Shown here piece by piece: positions 34,588 through 46,506 of a stretch of 64,000 nucleotides of DNA (position 1 is the first letter of the stretch; each line of letters begins with the position of its first letter). The notes below the pieces were generated by a model, which did no database searches, was not told the DNA's origin, and saw only the letters and a program-made list of their open reading frames with translations. The translations under genes and the position numbers were made by a program. This DNA comes from Riptortus pedestris. Its lineage: Eukaryota > Arthropoda > Insecta > Hemiptera > Alydidae. The stretch is from assembly GCA_019009955.1 (NCBI GenBank), contig CM032231.1, positions 107,843,001-107,907,000 on the forward strand, read 5' to 3'.

Positions 34588-35255
34588 TATAATAAATCAA
34601 ATGTAGCTCTGTCTAGTTCAGTTAATTTGAGAGAGTCTCTACAAATGGATTAGTAAACAATAATAATTTTTAAAAAAATTAAACGAGATCAAAAGAAGGT
34701 TCTGATACCACAAGCATTAGAAGTTAAATAATATTATTGAAGAGTTTGAGCAAGAGGAGGTTCATTCTTTCCAATATAATTCATGAAACCATTCCCGAAG
34801 GTGATCTAGACTGATGAAGAACGAATATCGGAGAGTAGCAGATTGGTTTTGGCCTAGGGATATCGACTATTGATAACCTATTTCCATAACAGAGACGCCA
34901 CATGTGCAGATTGCACATTTGCATTTCCTCAATATTGGTTTCAGGGAGGTGTCGTGCACATCTCTCATACAGCTTCAGCACAGCTTCAACTCATCTCAGA
35001 AAGAATATCAGTCAGCTGATCGCCTTTGCATATACAAAGGTCGAAAGAGTCAAAGTTCAGTTTCCAACTCACTCCTAATCCTATAAGAGTTTCTCCTGAT
35101 ATAAAAACACGGAGTACGAATTAATACGTATTGTTTATGCTGGAAAACAAAATTTCTTGTTGTAAGATTCGTTATGGGAAGACGTGCATGCCTCGGAAAT
35201 AAAAAATATAAATTATACTACATTCTTCATATTCATGGCTAAGGTCACCAATAAT
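34588..35255. other. No gene seen
   Basis: AT-rich spacer. The overlapping frames at 34781 (-) and 34904 (+) have no recognised motif. Confidence 0.4.
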
Positions 35256-35849
35256 TTTTTTTTCTGTAATCGTTGAATAATGGTAACATTACTAAACTGA
35301 AATGAGTGAAGAAAGTGAAACATTTTGGAATAGAGTGAAGAAAGTGAATTGCCTTCTTAATTAGTAATAAGTATAAATTAAAAAATAATTTGAAGTTGGA
35401 AATTAAATGCTTTTAAATGTTTCTTAACATTGTAAGAATTTATTTTAACAAAATAAATTGAAATGTGAATGAATTATTGGTGGAAATAATCAATATATTT
35501 TAAAATTTAAATATAATAATAATTACCTTCCTTGTTTATAACCTGCACTTGTTTATAACTGCACTACTTCACAATCATCACTTGTTGTTTTATAACTATG
35601 CTTATAACCTTTCACAACCATGCTTATAACCTACCAACAACATACCATAATCTTCACAACATCCTAATTTTGTTCATATTCTGGTTAGATCTGATCATGT
35701 ATTACACGATTACAGAAAAAATTTAATATTACACTCGTGACGAAAGTAGAATTTACAACTCTCGTGAAATTACCACACTCGCTTCGCTCGTGTGGGTAAA
35801 AGTTTCACTCGAGTTGTAAAATGATCTACTTTCGTCACTTGTATAATAA
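35256..35849. repeat. Palindrome-bearing repeat, copy 2
   Basis: Second copy of the 3446-3992 block. Here both TTTTTTCTGTAATCGT (start) and its inverse ACGATTACAGAAAAAAT (35705-35721) are present, so the first about 460 bp have terminal inverted repeats. The imperfect palindrome at 35727-35849 (centre CTCGCTTCGCTCG near 35788) follows. A Penelope-type tail begins right after. Confidence 0.75.
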
Positions 35850-35859
35850 ATAACTATTT

Positions 35860-36195
35860 TTTCGATGCAAACTTTATTGAAACTGCCCTACATGTTTCGT
35901 GGCTTACTTGCAGGGGCTATCCCTTTTCAAAAAATATATAAAAAATTAATAACATAAAAATAACAAAACCCATAATAATTCTTTGCTATATATTGTATTA
36001 ATAGCTGCCTACACCTATGATATATTTATTAAATCTAATTATAAATTGCTACTTACATTTCTGAAGTGCTCGTTTCCTTCTTACATTCGTTGTGACGGTC
36101 CTCACTGAGGAGGTAGTTGATACTGAGGTTTCCGAAGTAGGTTAAGTAAGCTGTCTACAAATCGATTATTTACACGTCAATCTTGAACTCGATGA
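35860..36195 (-). mobile_element. Penelope-like terminal repeat
   Basis: Minus-strand copy of the terminal block at 60995-61400: GCACTTCAGAAATGTAAGTAG, then the internal part, then the tail with a hammerhead-like motif at 35884-35917 (GCCCCTG...AAGTAAGCCACGAAACATGT), in which part of the core and the 5' strand of stem II are deleted. No coding sequence is attached. Confidence 0.65.
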
Positions 36196-36214
36196 AAATG
36201 TAAATTACTTAAAA

Positions 36215-36615
36215 GTCCGTCACGCAGGGGCAGCGTAAACTAAGCAGACTTCCTACGTAAAGTTATACAATAGAGAAATCTCCATACGAGTGCCGAACAG
36301 TTACAGAAACGGCCGAACTAGCTTTCGGTGGGAACGAATAGAACCGGCCATAGCTCGACCGTTACACTTAATAAAAATGCAAATATCTCGGTAATATTCA
36401 AGATAGAGAATAAATGTGTATAACAATATTTATATTAAATTTAATTTGCAATTAGACGGAGATCTTTCGAATTTTCGGAATCACCCCTCTAAACCCCCCT
36501 TCCACTGGTCCGATTTCAGCCATTAACGAACTTGGTCTGTCTTTTTACATAAAACGTTTAAATATCGAGTTTGGTAACGATCAAACAAAAATTGCGACCG
36601 CTAGAGCGTTAACAG

Positions 36616-36685
<70 letters not shown>

Positions 36686-36805
36686 TTTTGAATGGACCTC
36701 ATTTTCGTCATCTACTAGTTAGGATCAATGGACATTTGAAGAAAAATTTCGAAAATTCCCTAATGAGTACGACCTGAGCTGATTTCCCTTAAGGGGAATC
36801 TGCTA
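36215..36805 (-). mobile_element. HINE-like element, copy 8
   Basis: Right end GTCCGTCACGCAGGGGCAGCG at 36215 (one stem mismatch), GC-richer subfamily insert about 36290-36355, (TA)n at 36620-36681, and left end with TTTCCCTTAAGGGGAATCTGCTA at about 36783-36805. Confidence 0.8.
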
Positions 36806-37836
36806 TAAATGAATTTAGCCATTCTTACAGGATCCCCTAAACGTTGAATGTTCACCTTAACACCCTATATTTCACACCTAATCTTTCTCAAAGCTGTAAA
36901 AGTCTTCCGAAACGCTTTTCTTCGATTAAAAATGTCGAAGAAATTCCGTTCTATATAAATCATTCTTTTCAAAATTCAGCTCAAATATTTTTCTCGCAAT
37001 CATTATTAATGCGAAGGAAAATGAATAAGTGCATTGTTTAAGTGAATTACGTTCAATCAGATATAGCAACTAATGGATTTGATTAAATTTTAATTAGAAT
37101 ATAAGTCAGAAGAGGTATGCAGTTGTTTGTCATTTAGTATAATAACCAGGAGAAAAACGAATAAATTAGTTTAACTTAGATATGTTTCCAAGAATCAAAA
37201 AAGGAAAATGAACATATTTATAAAGAAAGAGCAAACCTGAAAAAGAGGAGAAATAAAAGAGAAGCAGATGAAACGAACCATGGTTTGAAACCAACGTGCC
37301 TGGTATTGAAGTAAATAAAAAGGACTTAAGCTTTTATTGAAAATATTATAGAGCAAACAACTGTCAATGGGAGAGAGCGAAAAGAGTAAAATAAAAAAAA
37401 ATTAAAAAGATGAAAGGTGAAAGATTGTGATATTTTGATTTACGATATTCTATGAAAAATTCTGTGAAATATAGCTGCAGAAATATATTAGAGTCTGAAA
37501 CAAGACCACTAAGGGCATCCATTTTTAAATCACAGACAAGATATTACAGAGCCAAGAGAAATTCAGATGTTTCTTGAGCTAGAATATTCTCCCTGTAGTA
37601 CTTTTAGTAAAGCGAATATTATAACTATTGTTTGTGATAGCATTTAATAAAGAAACTTAAAAGAATCATAAATTAAAGAATTTTACTCACAGGCATACAC
37701 GAGCGTGGAGTATAAAACTAAACGCGTTTTAAAATCCAAAATGGATGGTTGAGACACAGAAAGCGCAATCAGATTTCAAATATATTCCTTTTAAAGAAAT
37801 CCAATGTGGACTAAATTTGACAAAAACGTTATTTTG

Positions 37837-37896
<60 letters not shown>

Positions 37897-38455
37897 CAAT
37901 CACAAACACACGAATATGTAAATATTTAAATCCTTGAAAATATATCACTATTATTCATATCAGGGTTTTTTCACGTACTAACTAATTCTCCGTCGTCTCA
38001 CTATGAGGCCTAAATTTGACAAAGTTTATTTTTGGATGAATATATGTATGTGTGTGTATGTATATATATATATATATATATACGTGTATATGTCTGTATA
38101 AACACGAATATTTATCGACGCATATGTTCATATTTAAATCCTTCATAAATATTTCACTATGCTTCATGTCGGGGTTTTAAAAAAATAACTCAAAGATTCC
38201 AAAATGTATGCTGTTTGGGATTTTATTTTTTAATGAGGGGGTAAGAAAAAAAATGTATGAATTTTTTCCCCCCTCAAGAGACATATTCTCTGAGTCCATT
38301 GTGATGTTGGCGAGAATGGAGAAAACCTAATTAGGATTGAAATAAAATGGCGTTTCTTTGACTTTATGAAGCTCATTGCGCTTTCAAAGTTGTTACTCCA
38401 CAACGGTCTTAAGAACGTGTTAACTTCTAGATATCTTATTTAATAAAGCACGGAG
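36806..38455. other. No gene; two (TA)n tracts
   Basis: AT-rich DNA. (TA)n at about 37840-37892 and 38056-38082. The text around them, AAATTTGAC...TATTTTGGATG...TATATA...CGAATAT...TTTAAATCCTT, occurs twice (about 37807-37945 and 38013-38160), a diverged tandem duplication of about 205 bp. Frames at 36844 and 37982 are incidental. Confidence 0.5.
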
Positions 38456-39070
38456 TGTTATATTTATTTATTGGAGCTTCGCAGCTTTGGCGATGTTGCT
38501 GTAAACAAAAGCTTCATGATGTAAAAGTAAAAAAAAAAAACTCAAATGAAAACAAAACAATATATAAAAAAAAATTAACAACATTAAACAAAACAGAAAT
38601 GGAACACAAATACAAAAGGAAAACAAAACAGATGAGGAACACAAACGTAAAAGGAACACAAACCCTAAAAGTTTTTAGCCTAAGTTGCAAAAAGTGGACG
38701 TTAATAACTAATAATAAAAAACCAGAAAAGGAACACAGAACACAAAAGGAACCAAAACACAAAAGGAACACAAAACATAAAAGGATCACATAACAGATAG
38801 AAAACACGAAAAACAGAGTTAATATCAAAACAGAAATGGGGAAAGAAATAGAAACGCAAGACAAAACAGAAACTGCAAAGCAAAAAAATAAATAGAACAC
38901 AAAAGGCGAAATTAAAAACAAAAACTGAATGAAACACAAAAACGGCACTGAAACTCAAAACAGAAATGGAACTCAAAAAACAAAATGGAACTCAAAAACC
39001 TAGAATGGAAATTAAAAACCAAAAATGGAACACACCATAGAACGAAAAAAATAAACAGGGTAACAATCAA
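38456..39070 (-). mobile_element. Probable non-LTR retrotransposon 3' UTR
   Basis: On the minus strand this is T-rich and ends GCCAAAGCTGCGAAGCTCC then AATAAATAAATA at about 38458-38475, closely related to the ends at 22545 and 23712. The three long frames (38455 +, 38514 -, 38701 -) are translations of A/C-rich low-complexity DNA (repeated AACACAAAA) and are not genes. A plus-strand SINE tail fragment lies at 38678-38724. Confidence 0.55.
38678..38724 (+). mobile_element. SINE 3' tail fragment
   Basis: TTGCAAAAAGTGGACGTTAAT followed by ATAATAA matches the 3' end of the SINE at 32672-32898. The head is absent. Confidence 0.5.
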
Positions 39071-39394
39071 AAACAAAATTTAAAGCTTGGTACAGAACTG
39101 AAAATCGAAACTATTGGGTTACATTGGATAATAGGGAAATCACTAAGTGTTGTAGTCTGAAAGTTTTCTTAAATCCTTTAATGATTTAATTTAATTAATG
39201 AGATAAAAATATACACGACTGTCAATACAGCCTGAAGCAAGAATTGATAAGTTCGACTGGAGATTAGGTTCAAAAGCAGCACCGTATTGACACCCGAAAT
39301 TCAAATGAAAGTGTAAATTAAAGATAGTTAGGTACTAAAATCATTTTCAAATCCAGCAGATAATAGTGAGATCTTATAATGGGTGTGGGTTCTA

Positions 39395-39735
39395 AAAATT
39401 ATCTCAACGAACTTTCAGGGTGAGGATTGGTACTGCTTTACCTGGGATATTCTCTCAGGAGAATGGAGTGCCTCAAGGAGGTGTACTGAGCACAACTTTG
39501 TTCAATATAGCTGTAAACTCAGTTATTGCATGTATACCCAAAGAAGTATCTTACTGCCTCTATGCTGATGATTTGATAATTTACCAAACATTTTCCAATA
39601 TTGATAATGCAAAACACCACATACATGTGGTGCTTAAATACTAGCAATAAATTTTCAGAGAAGAAAACGAGATACATTATCTTCACAAAAAAAAATCTAT
39701 CACACCACCACAATTACATATCTAATAGCAGTGTC
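39395..39735 (+). pseudogene. Non-LTR reverse transcriptase fragment
   Basis: The frame 39420-39644 has FSQENGVPQGGVLSTTLFNIAVN (RT motif with PQG) and, about 20 residues later, LYADDLIIY, the catalytic YADD box. After the stop at 39642-39644 similarity continues: KFSEKKTRYIIFTKKN resembles the K-F-x-x-x-K-T-x-x-x-x-F segment that follows YADD in Jockey/I-type RT. Only about 110 codons remain of an ORF2 that usually exceeds 900, and no end of the element is visible. Confidence 0.75.
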
Positions 39736-39941
39736 TTTGGAGAAGTTTAAATGTCTTCATGACGAAAGAATAGCATAGAATATGTGTAGCTTATAGAAAA
39801 ACTTCTAAAATATACTTTGTCGTTTCCGTTGTATAGAGAGGTCTCCCTCCAGTGGTAGCGCCATGTTGAAAGAAATGATGTCCATGAAGGCAGTTTTAGG
39901 CTTATCTTCCTGCCTCTTTCTCTGCAACTAATGTAATTTTT

Positions 39942-40063
39942 AACAAATTTCCCTAAGGGAAATCAGGTATTGAGTTTGTGCTCATGGCGGATTTTTCTAA
40001 TACGTTTTTCAAATATCCATCTATCTTATGTATTAGATGATGAAAATGGGATACGTTCAAAAT

Positions 40064-40121
<58 letters not shown>

Positions 40122-40925
40122 TATGTGTGTGTTATTTAAACGTGTTATGCAATGGTGAAAGTCAAGTTCGATAATGGCTGAAATCGTACCAGTGGTAGGG
40201 GTAATTTATAAAATTTAAAATATCTCCATTATTATGTATACGTTGGCTCGAATGTTGTAAAACCAGTTTATTGATCAATTTAATGATCAATTGTTATTAT
40301 ATTCATTTTTTCTATATCTTGAATATTAACTGAGATATTTGCATTTTTTAGTATTCAGCCCTCCAAATCTGGTTATATAAACAAACAACAAGCTGTTATG
40401 TCATCACACATTTTATTCAAAGCATAAATACCAAATATTGCTTTCGACAGAACTTTACTAGATCAGAAACATGAAAATTCGTTGCGGGATAACTCATAAA
40501 TTAAGATTTTACGTTCCTGTTTCGAAAGTGTTTACTTGATCAATTCTTACTCGACATTTAACCGTTTCAGTCAACACTAAAGATGATATTTGAATTTTTT
40601 CTGAAATCGGCTCTTGAATAGTGGGGATTTGGAGAGAAGGAATTCTAAAACTCAACATCTCCGTTATTTTTAGTCGGGTCGTAAAATATTATATAACCAA
40701 TCTTCATAAACTGCTGATGGTCTACAATTGTTCTATGATTTTTTTTTATAACTCGAGTATTAGAAGAGCTATTCAAACTTTCATGTTTTCTGCCTTCATT
40801 AACCCCCATCCCTTGTACTCATAGGGTTTGTAAATAGAAATAGACATGATGTCCTGATATGAGATCAAAAATGTGTTATACCAAATATGTTTAGTTTTGG
40901 CAGGCCCTGAGTGATGGACTGTATT
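39942..40925 (+). mobile_element. HINE-like element, copy 9 (diverged, composite)
   Basis: Start AACAAATTTCCCTAAGGGAAATCAGG; (TA)n at 40066-40117; the right block resembles the consensus up to about 40480. A second right-block copy follows from about 40560 (GAAATCGG...ATCTCCGTTATTTTTAG...CCCCCATCCCTTGTACTC). It ends GGCAGGCCCTGAGTGATGGACT near 40899-40920, an eroded hairpin and GACGGAC. Probably two overlapping or nested copies. Confidence 0.6.
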
Positions 40926-41387
40926 TAGTTCAGGTGTCAAGAAATAATTAAGCGTTATCGTCATTATCCCCAAAGGCGACTATAACCCAAGTTTACATGC
41001 TGTAAATTCGAATACTCTTTCCACTCTAGATATATGACGTTCATGATAAATGTTGAAAAGAATAAAAATATTTGTCCTTCTCTCTGACAAGCAAGTAGAG
41101 TGAGTTGAATACGTAATGAGCAGAATGCATTTGAGAAAGGACAAGAGGGCTAAAGAACACCAAGAGTCACTGAAGGTCTGGGTACAAGCGAACGGAGACA
41201 TTTCAGAGAAAGAGCATTAATAAAATGGGATACAGTATTCCTAGAAAATGACAACCTTGTATAATAATATACTGGAACAACATTTATCAGGAATACACAG
41301 CTCCTTATATGTTTTGAATAAATGAATTTTCTTGATGTTTTGCTTCAAGGCAGTATCGATTCAAGTTTAAGTACACTGTTTTCTTTA

Positions 41388-41462
41388 TGATGGGACTGCC
41401 CAATTCACCTGTAGATGTATATGTTCAGACGAACGGTATTCGGTTGCCTTAGAATTGTGCGT
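41388..41462 (+). repeat. Short dispersed repeat (GGGACTGCCCAATTCACC type)
   Basis: About 75 bp also found at 42171-42252 and 43879-43950. Non-coding. In the other two places it lies directly behind a HINE-like right end. Confidence 0.6.
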
Positions 41463-41487
41463 ATTTAATTAAAAGATGAGTGTTTTT

Positions 41488-41994
41488 AGCAGATTAAGGG
41501 TAAATCAGCTACTAGCATCGTATTCATGACGCGATTTTTGAAAAATTACCTCAAATGTCCATCGATCCTACCCAAGTGATGACGAAATTGAGGTCCGTAC
41601 AAAGCTATATGTATACATTTTACGCAGAAGTCAAGTTCGGTAATGACTGACTAGGGGGAAGGGAGGTTTAGAAGGAGGAATTTTGAAAATTCTTAGTATC
41701 TCCGTTATTATGGGTCGGATTGTATAAATGTAAAAATTGTATAAAACCAATCGCATTGCAAATTTAATGTTCAACAAATGTTGTTATGTGCATTTTTTCA
41801 CTACATTGATTATTAACCAAGATACTTGCATTTTATAGTTGTCGACAGTAAACCCCCACTCCTACTCATTTCACATTAACAATAAGCTGTTATATTATAA
41901 AGTACTTTATTTGAAGCCTAAATACCAAATATTGTTCTCATAGATTTTTACTATTCGAGAAAAAAGCAAATCTGCTTAGTTAACTCAGCCCCTA
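41488..41994 (+). mobile_element. HINE-like element, copy 10
   Basis: Start AGCAGATTAAGGGTAAATCAGC (CCC lost from the palindrome); the (TA)n tract is nearly absent (ATATGTATACAT near 41608); right end CAAATCTGCTTAGTTAACTCAGCCCCTAC, hairpin 3' arm deleted. The following 150 bp match the flank of copy 52175-52930. Confidence 0.7.
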
Positions 41995-42170
41995 CTTTTT
42001 TGAAATAGTATTATATATACTGGCTGAACCAACTCTCTATTTGATATGATAACTTAATTACTTGCATGTACTATACAACCCTTTGTCCAACATGTTCTTT
42101 CTCACTGATAAACTGTCAATATCAGCTGATATTGAATATCCCGTCACCCGCCCCTGCGGGATGGAGTTTA
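41995..42170. repeat. HINE-flanking repeat, shared with 52010-52174
   Basis: TTTTTTGAAATAGTATTATATATACTGG directly behind the HINE end, through CAGCTGATATTGA (about 42130). The inverted counterpart lies at 52010-52174, also directly behind a HINE right end. It is followed by CCCGTCACCCGCCCCTGCGGGATGGAG (42140-42166), possibly a further relict HINE terminus. Confidence 0.65.
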
Positions 42171-42252
42171 TTATATTGGGACTACCCAATTCATCTGCAA
42201 AAGCACATGTACAAATAGAAGGTTATAATCCTATGGTCTTACGCGTTATGCG
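42171..42252 (+). repeat. Short dispersed repeat, second copy
   Basis: ATATTGGGACTACCCAATTCATCTG and onward to GTCTTACGCGTTATGCG; see 41388-41462. The frame 42062-42268 (+) merely crosses it. Confidence 0.6.
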
Positions 42253-42297
42253 AAAATTGCCTACATGAAAATACCAACACAATTAAATTTAAATTAT

Positions 42298-42501
42298 TTT
42301 TTAAAGTCGACTTTTTGCAACTAAGGCTAATTTGGACGGGTTCTCTACAGGTAACCACCCTTTTCTAGCCAGGGTTGGACTAAGGTTTTTTTTTTTTAAT
42401 GAATTCCATCACTAAATACATTTCGTGGCGAACTCGCCACTCTAGGTTTACCATGTGAGATTAAGGCCAACGCTTTGACCCACATGTCTAATCTGAGCCC
42501 C
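42298..42501 (-). mobile_element. SINE copy
   Basis: Minus strand: GGGGCTCAGATTAGACATG at the head, TAAACCTAGAGTGGCGAGTTCG (box B region, here with a short deletion after TTCG), then AGAAAAGGGTGGTTACC and TTGCAAAAAGTCGAC at the 3' end. The 3' AATAATAA tail is short, and I cannot define a clear target duplication. Confidence 0.75.
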
Positions 42502-43365
42502 TAAATACAAATATATTTACACATGACATTGAATATAGAAATGTATAGAAATTATATAATTTAAAAATAATGATTTCGTATCGTGTGAATTTGAGTTCTG
42601 GGATGTGGTCTAATAATTTTAAGGGTATTTAATGACTAAGCTGAGTTTTTATAAATATAAGAATATTTCTTTTACCGAAAAAAAGTTCTATTATTGCAGT
42701 TCCTCATTATGGAAGCAAAAGAGTAATATTACTTAAGCAAGAGCTTTAATTTTACGGGATCTTCAGGGCGTTGATTATGGTTCTCTCAAAGGCAAAGCCT
42801 GCAGAACCCATTTATTATTCTTTACAATATCCACTTTGAGAGTGAGCAAGGAAAGTTATTTGCGAGGTCGCTGAACTTAAATTAAGACAATAGGAATACA
42901 GAAGCTTCACTAAGAGCAAGGAAACCATTGACCCAGATCATTTTGAATGGAAATGCTTTGTTTATATATATATTTATATAAATATGAGCATTTTCCTTAG
43001 ACATGTAATTTCTCCTCCCATCTATTTTATTTTTCCTCATTTCCTTTTAGCTAATATAATTCTATGTCTCCTAGAGATATAAAGTAATTTTCCATTTTTT
43101 TATTTTTTTTATTTTCATTTTATTTCATGTATCTACAGCTCAATTTTGACATTTATCTCTTTTGCCGAGTTAAGTCCCACTTAAGAGCTGCCATCATCAA
43201 CAAATATGATCCATTTATCTCTCTTTTATTACTATTTTTATAAATAAAACCAAATTTCACTATCTCTTTCTTTCAAGAATTTTCCTTATAACTGTTAGAT
43301 TTATCTTTGAAATTTAGAAATTAATTAGGAATTATAAGTAAATTCCTGATCTTTAACGGTATTTA
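42502..43365. other. No gene seen
   Basis: AT-rich; T-rich around 43020-43140. No recognised repeat or frame. Confidence 0.4.
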
Positions 43366-43871
43366 AGCAGATTTCCCTCGAGAGAAATCAGCTATTAAGG
43401 ACGTACTCAAAACACGATTTTCGAAACATTTCCTCAAATGTCCATCGATCCACCCCAGGAGATGGTGAAAATGAGGTCCGTTCAAAACTGTATATATATT
43501 TGTCTGTTAACACTCAAGTGGTTGTACTTTTTATTTGACCGTTACCAAACTCGATATTTATACGTTTTATGTAAAACTAAAGATCAAGTTTGTTACCGGC
43601 TGAAATCCAATCTTCGGGTCGAATATATAATTAAATACGTTTTTTCACTATGCTGATTATTAACGGAGATTTTTCAGTTTTCGACCTTCAGTAAGTAAAC
43701 CTCTACTCCTGCTCATGTTATATTAACAATAAGGTTTTATATTGTGAAGCCATTTATATGAAGCCTAAATGCCAAATATGGTTCTCAATTAACATTTACT
43801 TTTGAGATAAATGCAAATATGTGACACACGTGGGAAATCTGCTTAGTTGACGTAGTCCCTGCGTAATGGAC
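43366..43871 (+). mobile_element. HINE-like element, copy 11 (short)
   Basis: Start AGCAGATTTCCCTCGAGAGAAATCAGC, in which the centre CTTAAG of the palindrome has become CTCGAG but stays self-complementary; very short (TA)n (about 43489-43498); right end GGGAAATCTGCTTAGTTGACGTAGTCCCTGCGTAATGGAC. About 506 bp. Confidence 0.8.
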
Positions 43872-43878
43872 TTTTTTT

Positions 43879-43973
43879 TATATTGGGACTACCCAAAACA
43901 GACAAACGGTTCTAATCCTATGGTATTCGGAAGTCTTAGAATCGAGATGCGTTAATCCCGTGCGTGACGGGAT
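43879..43973 (+). repeat. Short dispersed repeat, third copy, with hairpin
   Basis: ATATTGGGACTACCCAAAACAG onward, 7 bp behind the HINE end. It closes with ATCCCGT-GCGTG-ACGGGAT at 43955-43973, a 7-bp stem hairpin. Confidence 0.6.
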
Positions 43974-44049
43974 ATTAGCATAATTTTGACTGTAAAATTT
44001 GATTCTAGGGCTTTTATACATTAAATCTTTTATTACTTTAAAAACAAAT

Positions 44050-44724
44050 TTAGTTTTTCAAATATCTATAGATTACCATCTTTCTCTAGCTCTACCCAGT
44101 GTGTTGGCCTCGCACACACTGAACTCATGACTATAAGTTTATTGGGAAGTCCATTAAAACTGCAGCTCATCACAGTTGGCTATCGACAATTCTAAAAACT
44201 TTTAATAATAAACACATATTGACTAACTGTCGACTAAGAGACAATCTAGATATTCCACATGACTTACAGGAACTTTTGACCGATAACAGTAATTACCTAG
44301 ACTCAATCATTAAACACCTAAAAGACATTAATATATACAACACACTATAATCTACAATTTCCACACACACACACTACTCCTTACTTCTTTCTTACATTAG
44401 CAGGGTGTATAAACATTAATTTTATTTATTATTATTTTAATATATTATTTTATTTTTTAGTTTCCCTTTCCCTTCCCCTTTTTTTTTATTTATAATTTTT
44501 TTTTTGCTTTTCTCTTTTCCTTATTTTATTATTATTATTTTTATTTATTTCTGCCCCCCCCCAGTCGATCTTATATTTTCATTTATATTATTTTCAACAC
44601 CTCGATGTTTCCATACAATACTATTTGATTCTTATAAAAATGGTATTCCAATGATGAACCTATCAAAAACCACCGTTGTTAACTCCTTTTACGTTTCCTT
44701 CTATCATAAATAAATAAATAATAA
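44050..44724 (+). mobile_element. 5'-truncated non-LTR retrotransposon
   Basis: Plus strand: ORF2 tail ending at 44350, a T-rich 3' UTR, and the tail AAATAAATAAATAATAAA at about 44707-44724. The frame at 44504-44713 (+) is within the 3' UTR. Confidence 0.65.
44206..44350 (+). pseudogene. ORF2 C-terminal tail
   Basis: Reads NNKHILTNCRLRDNLDIP...LQELLTDNSNYLDSIIKHLKDINIYNTL and stops. It aligns with the tail at 23051 (KHILTDC...HDMTELLTDSSQY...LKHIDIYKN). Upstream, CGCACACACTGAACTCATGACTATAAG looks like an eroded R-I-G-H-T-x-L-T-H-x-Y-x motif with a stop in it. Confidence 0.65.
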
Positions 44725-45151
44725 ACTGGTCTATACTGGGAAGAAACTCAACGTTAGCCAGTTACAGCTTGATAGTACTATGCGAAATACTGATAATCAA
44801 TTTGACACTCCACTAGGCAGCCTGTACTGTAATTGTTCAATGTATACCTAACGACACATCAAGAGCATTATGCAGACAAACTGAACTTACAGTGTTATAT
44901 TATGGAAAGGCATAGAACGGCATTTGCAAACGCCCACGTCAAGACTAATACATTAATGTATTAATGCTGGGGAGGCTGTTAAAATCGATTATGATAGCTT
45001 TTAGCTAATCCAACATAGTTCCATCACATAGACGTGGTCAGTCTAGGATGTTTGCTTGGTCACATTAGTTTTCATGTTTATTTACTAAACTCAGTGTTTC
45101 TAAAGGGGAGTATACAGTTATGATTTGTTAAAAAAAGGAGTTTATTTATTT
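44725..45151. other. No gene seen
   Basis: AT-rich spacer without recognised features. Confidence 0.4.
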
Positions 45152-45784
45152 AGCAGATTTCCCTTAAGGAAAATCAGCTATTGAGGTCGTACTCATGACG
45201 CGAGTTTCGAAAAATTTCTTCAAATGTCCATCGATTCTACCCAGGAGATGACGAAAATGAGGTCCGTTCAAAATTTTATATATATATATATATATATTTG
45301 TCTGTTAACGCTCTAGCGTTCGCAATTTTTGTTTGATCGTTACCAAACTCGGAATTTAATCGTTTTATGTAAAAAGGAAGATCAAGTTCGTTAATGGTTG
45401 AAATCAAACCAGTGGGAGGGGGGGTTTAGAGGGGGATTTTCGGATAGTTCAAAATATCTCCGTTATTATAAGTCGGATCGAAAAATTGTATAGAATCAAT
45501 CTTATTGCAAATTACATTTTCTATAAATATTGTTCTATAAATTTATTCTGTATCTTGAATATTAACCGAAATATTTGCATTTGTATTCTGCATTGGTCGG
45601 CAGGAGTGAACTGTTTGGTACTTTCCGAAGAGAGCTCTGGCGGCCGTTTTCGTAACTATTCGTCCATCCTGTACAAGTTTAGTGATCCCTTACTACTTAC
45701 TACACTTTTTTTTGGGCAAATTTCTCTATTATAAAACTTCACGTGGGAAATCTGCTTAGTTTACGCAGCCCCTGCGTGACGGAC
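45152..45784 (+). mobile_element. HINE-like element, copy 12 (near-consensus)
   Basis: TTTATT|AGCAGATTTCCCTTAAGG...; (TA)n at about 45276-45296; GC-richer subfamily insert at about 45590-45670; ACTTCACGTGGGAAATCTGC, hairpin ACGCAGCCCCTGCGT and GACGGAC, followed by TTTTTTTT. 633 bp. Confidence 0.85.
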
Positions 45785-45937
45785 TTTTTTTTAGTTAAAG
45801 TTGCTTACAGGATTTTAATCCGCTTATATAATTGAGTTAATCTATATTAGTTATTTTGTGATACAATTATTGATTATATTTAATTAATTAGTTTTTGAAT
45901 AAAAAAAAAGAATACTTCCTTGACTAAACAAAAAAAT

Positions 45938-46448
45938 TCCGTCACGCATTGGCTGCGTAAACTAAGCAGATTTCCCACGTGAAGTTTTACAATAGAGAAA
46001 TCTGCATACAGGTAACTGTAGTGCAGTAGTAAGGAGTCTCTAAACTAATTTCACGAGAGCCGAACAGTTACGGAAATGACCGAACTAGCTTACGGCTGAA
46101 GCTCACGACTAGAGCCGAAGTCAGCCGATCTCATCTCGTTGTCTGCTCACACTTAATAAAAATGCGAATATCTCGGATAATATTCAAGATATAGAATAAA
46201 TGCACATAACAATATTTATAGTACATTTAATTTTCAATAAAATTGGTTCTATACTTAGTCTTCAATACGATGTATAGTAACGGAGATATTTCGAATTTTC
46301 GAAAATCTCCCCTCTTAACCCACTCCCCACTGGTCCGATTTCAACCATTAACAAATCTGATCTTTCTTTTTACATAAAACGAATAAATATCGGGTTTGGT
46401 AACGATCAAACAAACATTGCGACCACTAGAGCGTTAACAGACAAATAT

Positions 46449-46506
<58 letters not shown>

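Noticed and set aside
38455..38976. Long overlapping reading frames on both strands (112, 144, 91 aa)
   Set aside because: They are translations of A/C-rich low-complexity DNA (AACACAAAA-type), with F/V/L/C- or K/N/T-only composition; no domain, and they overlap antisense.
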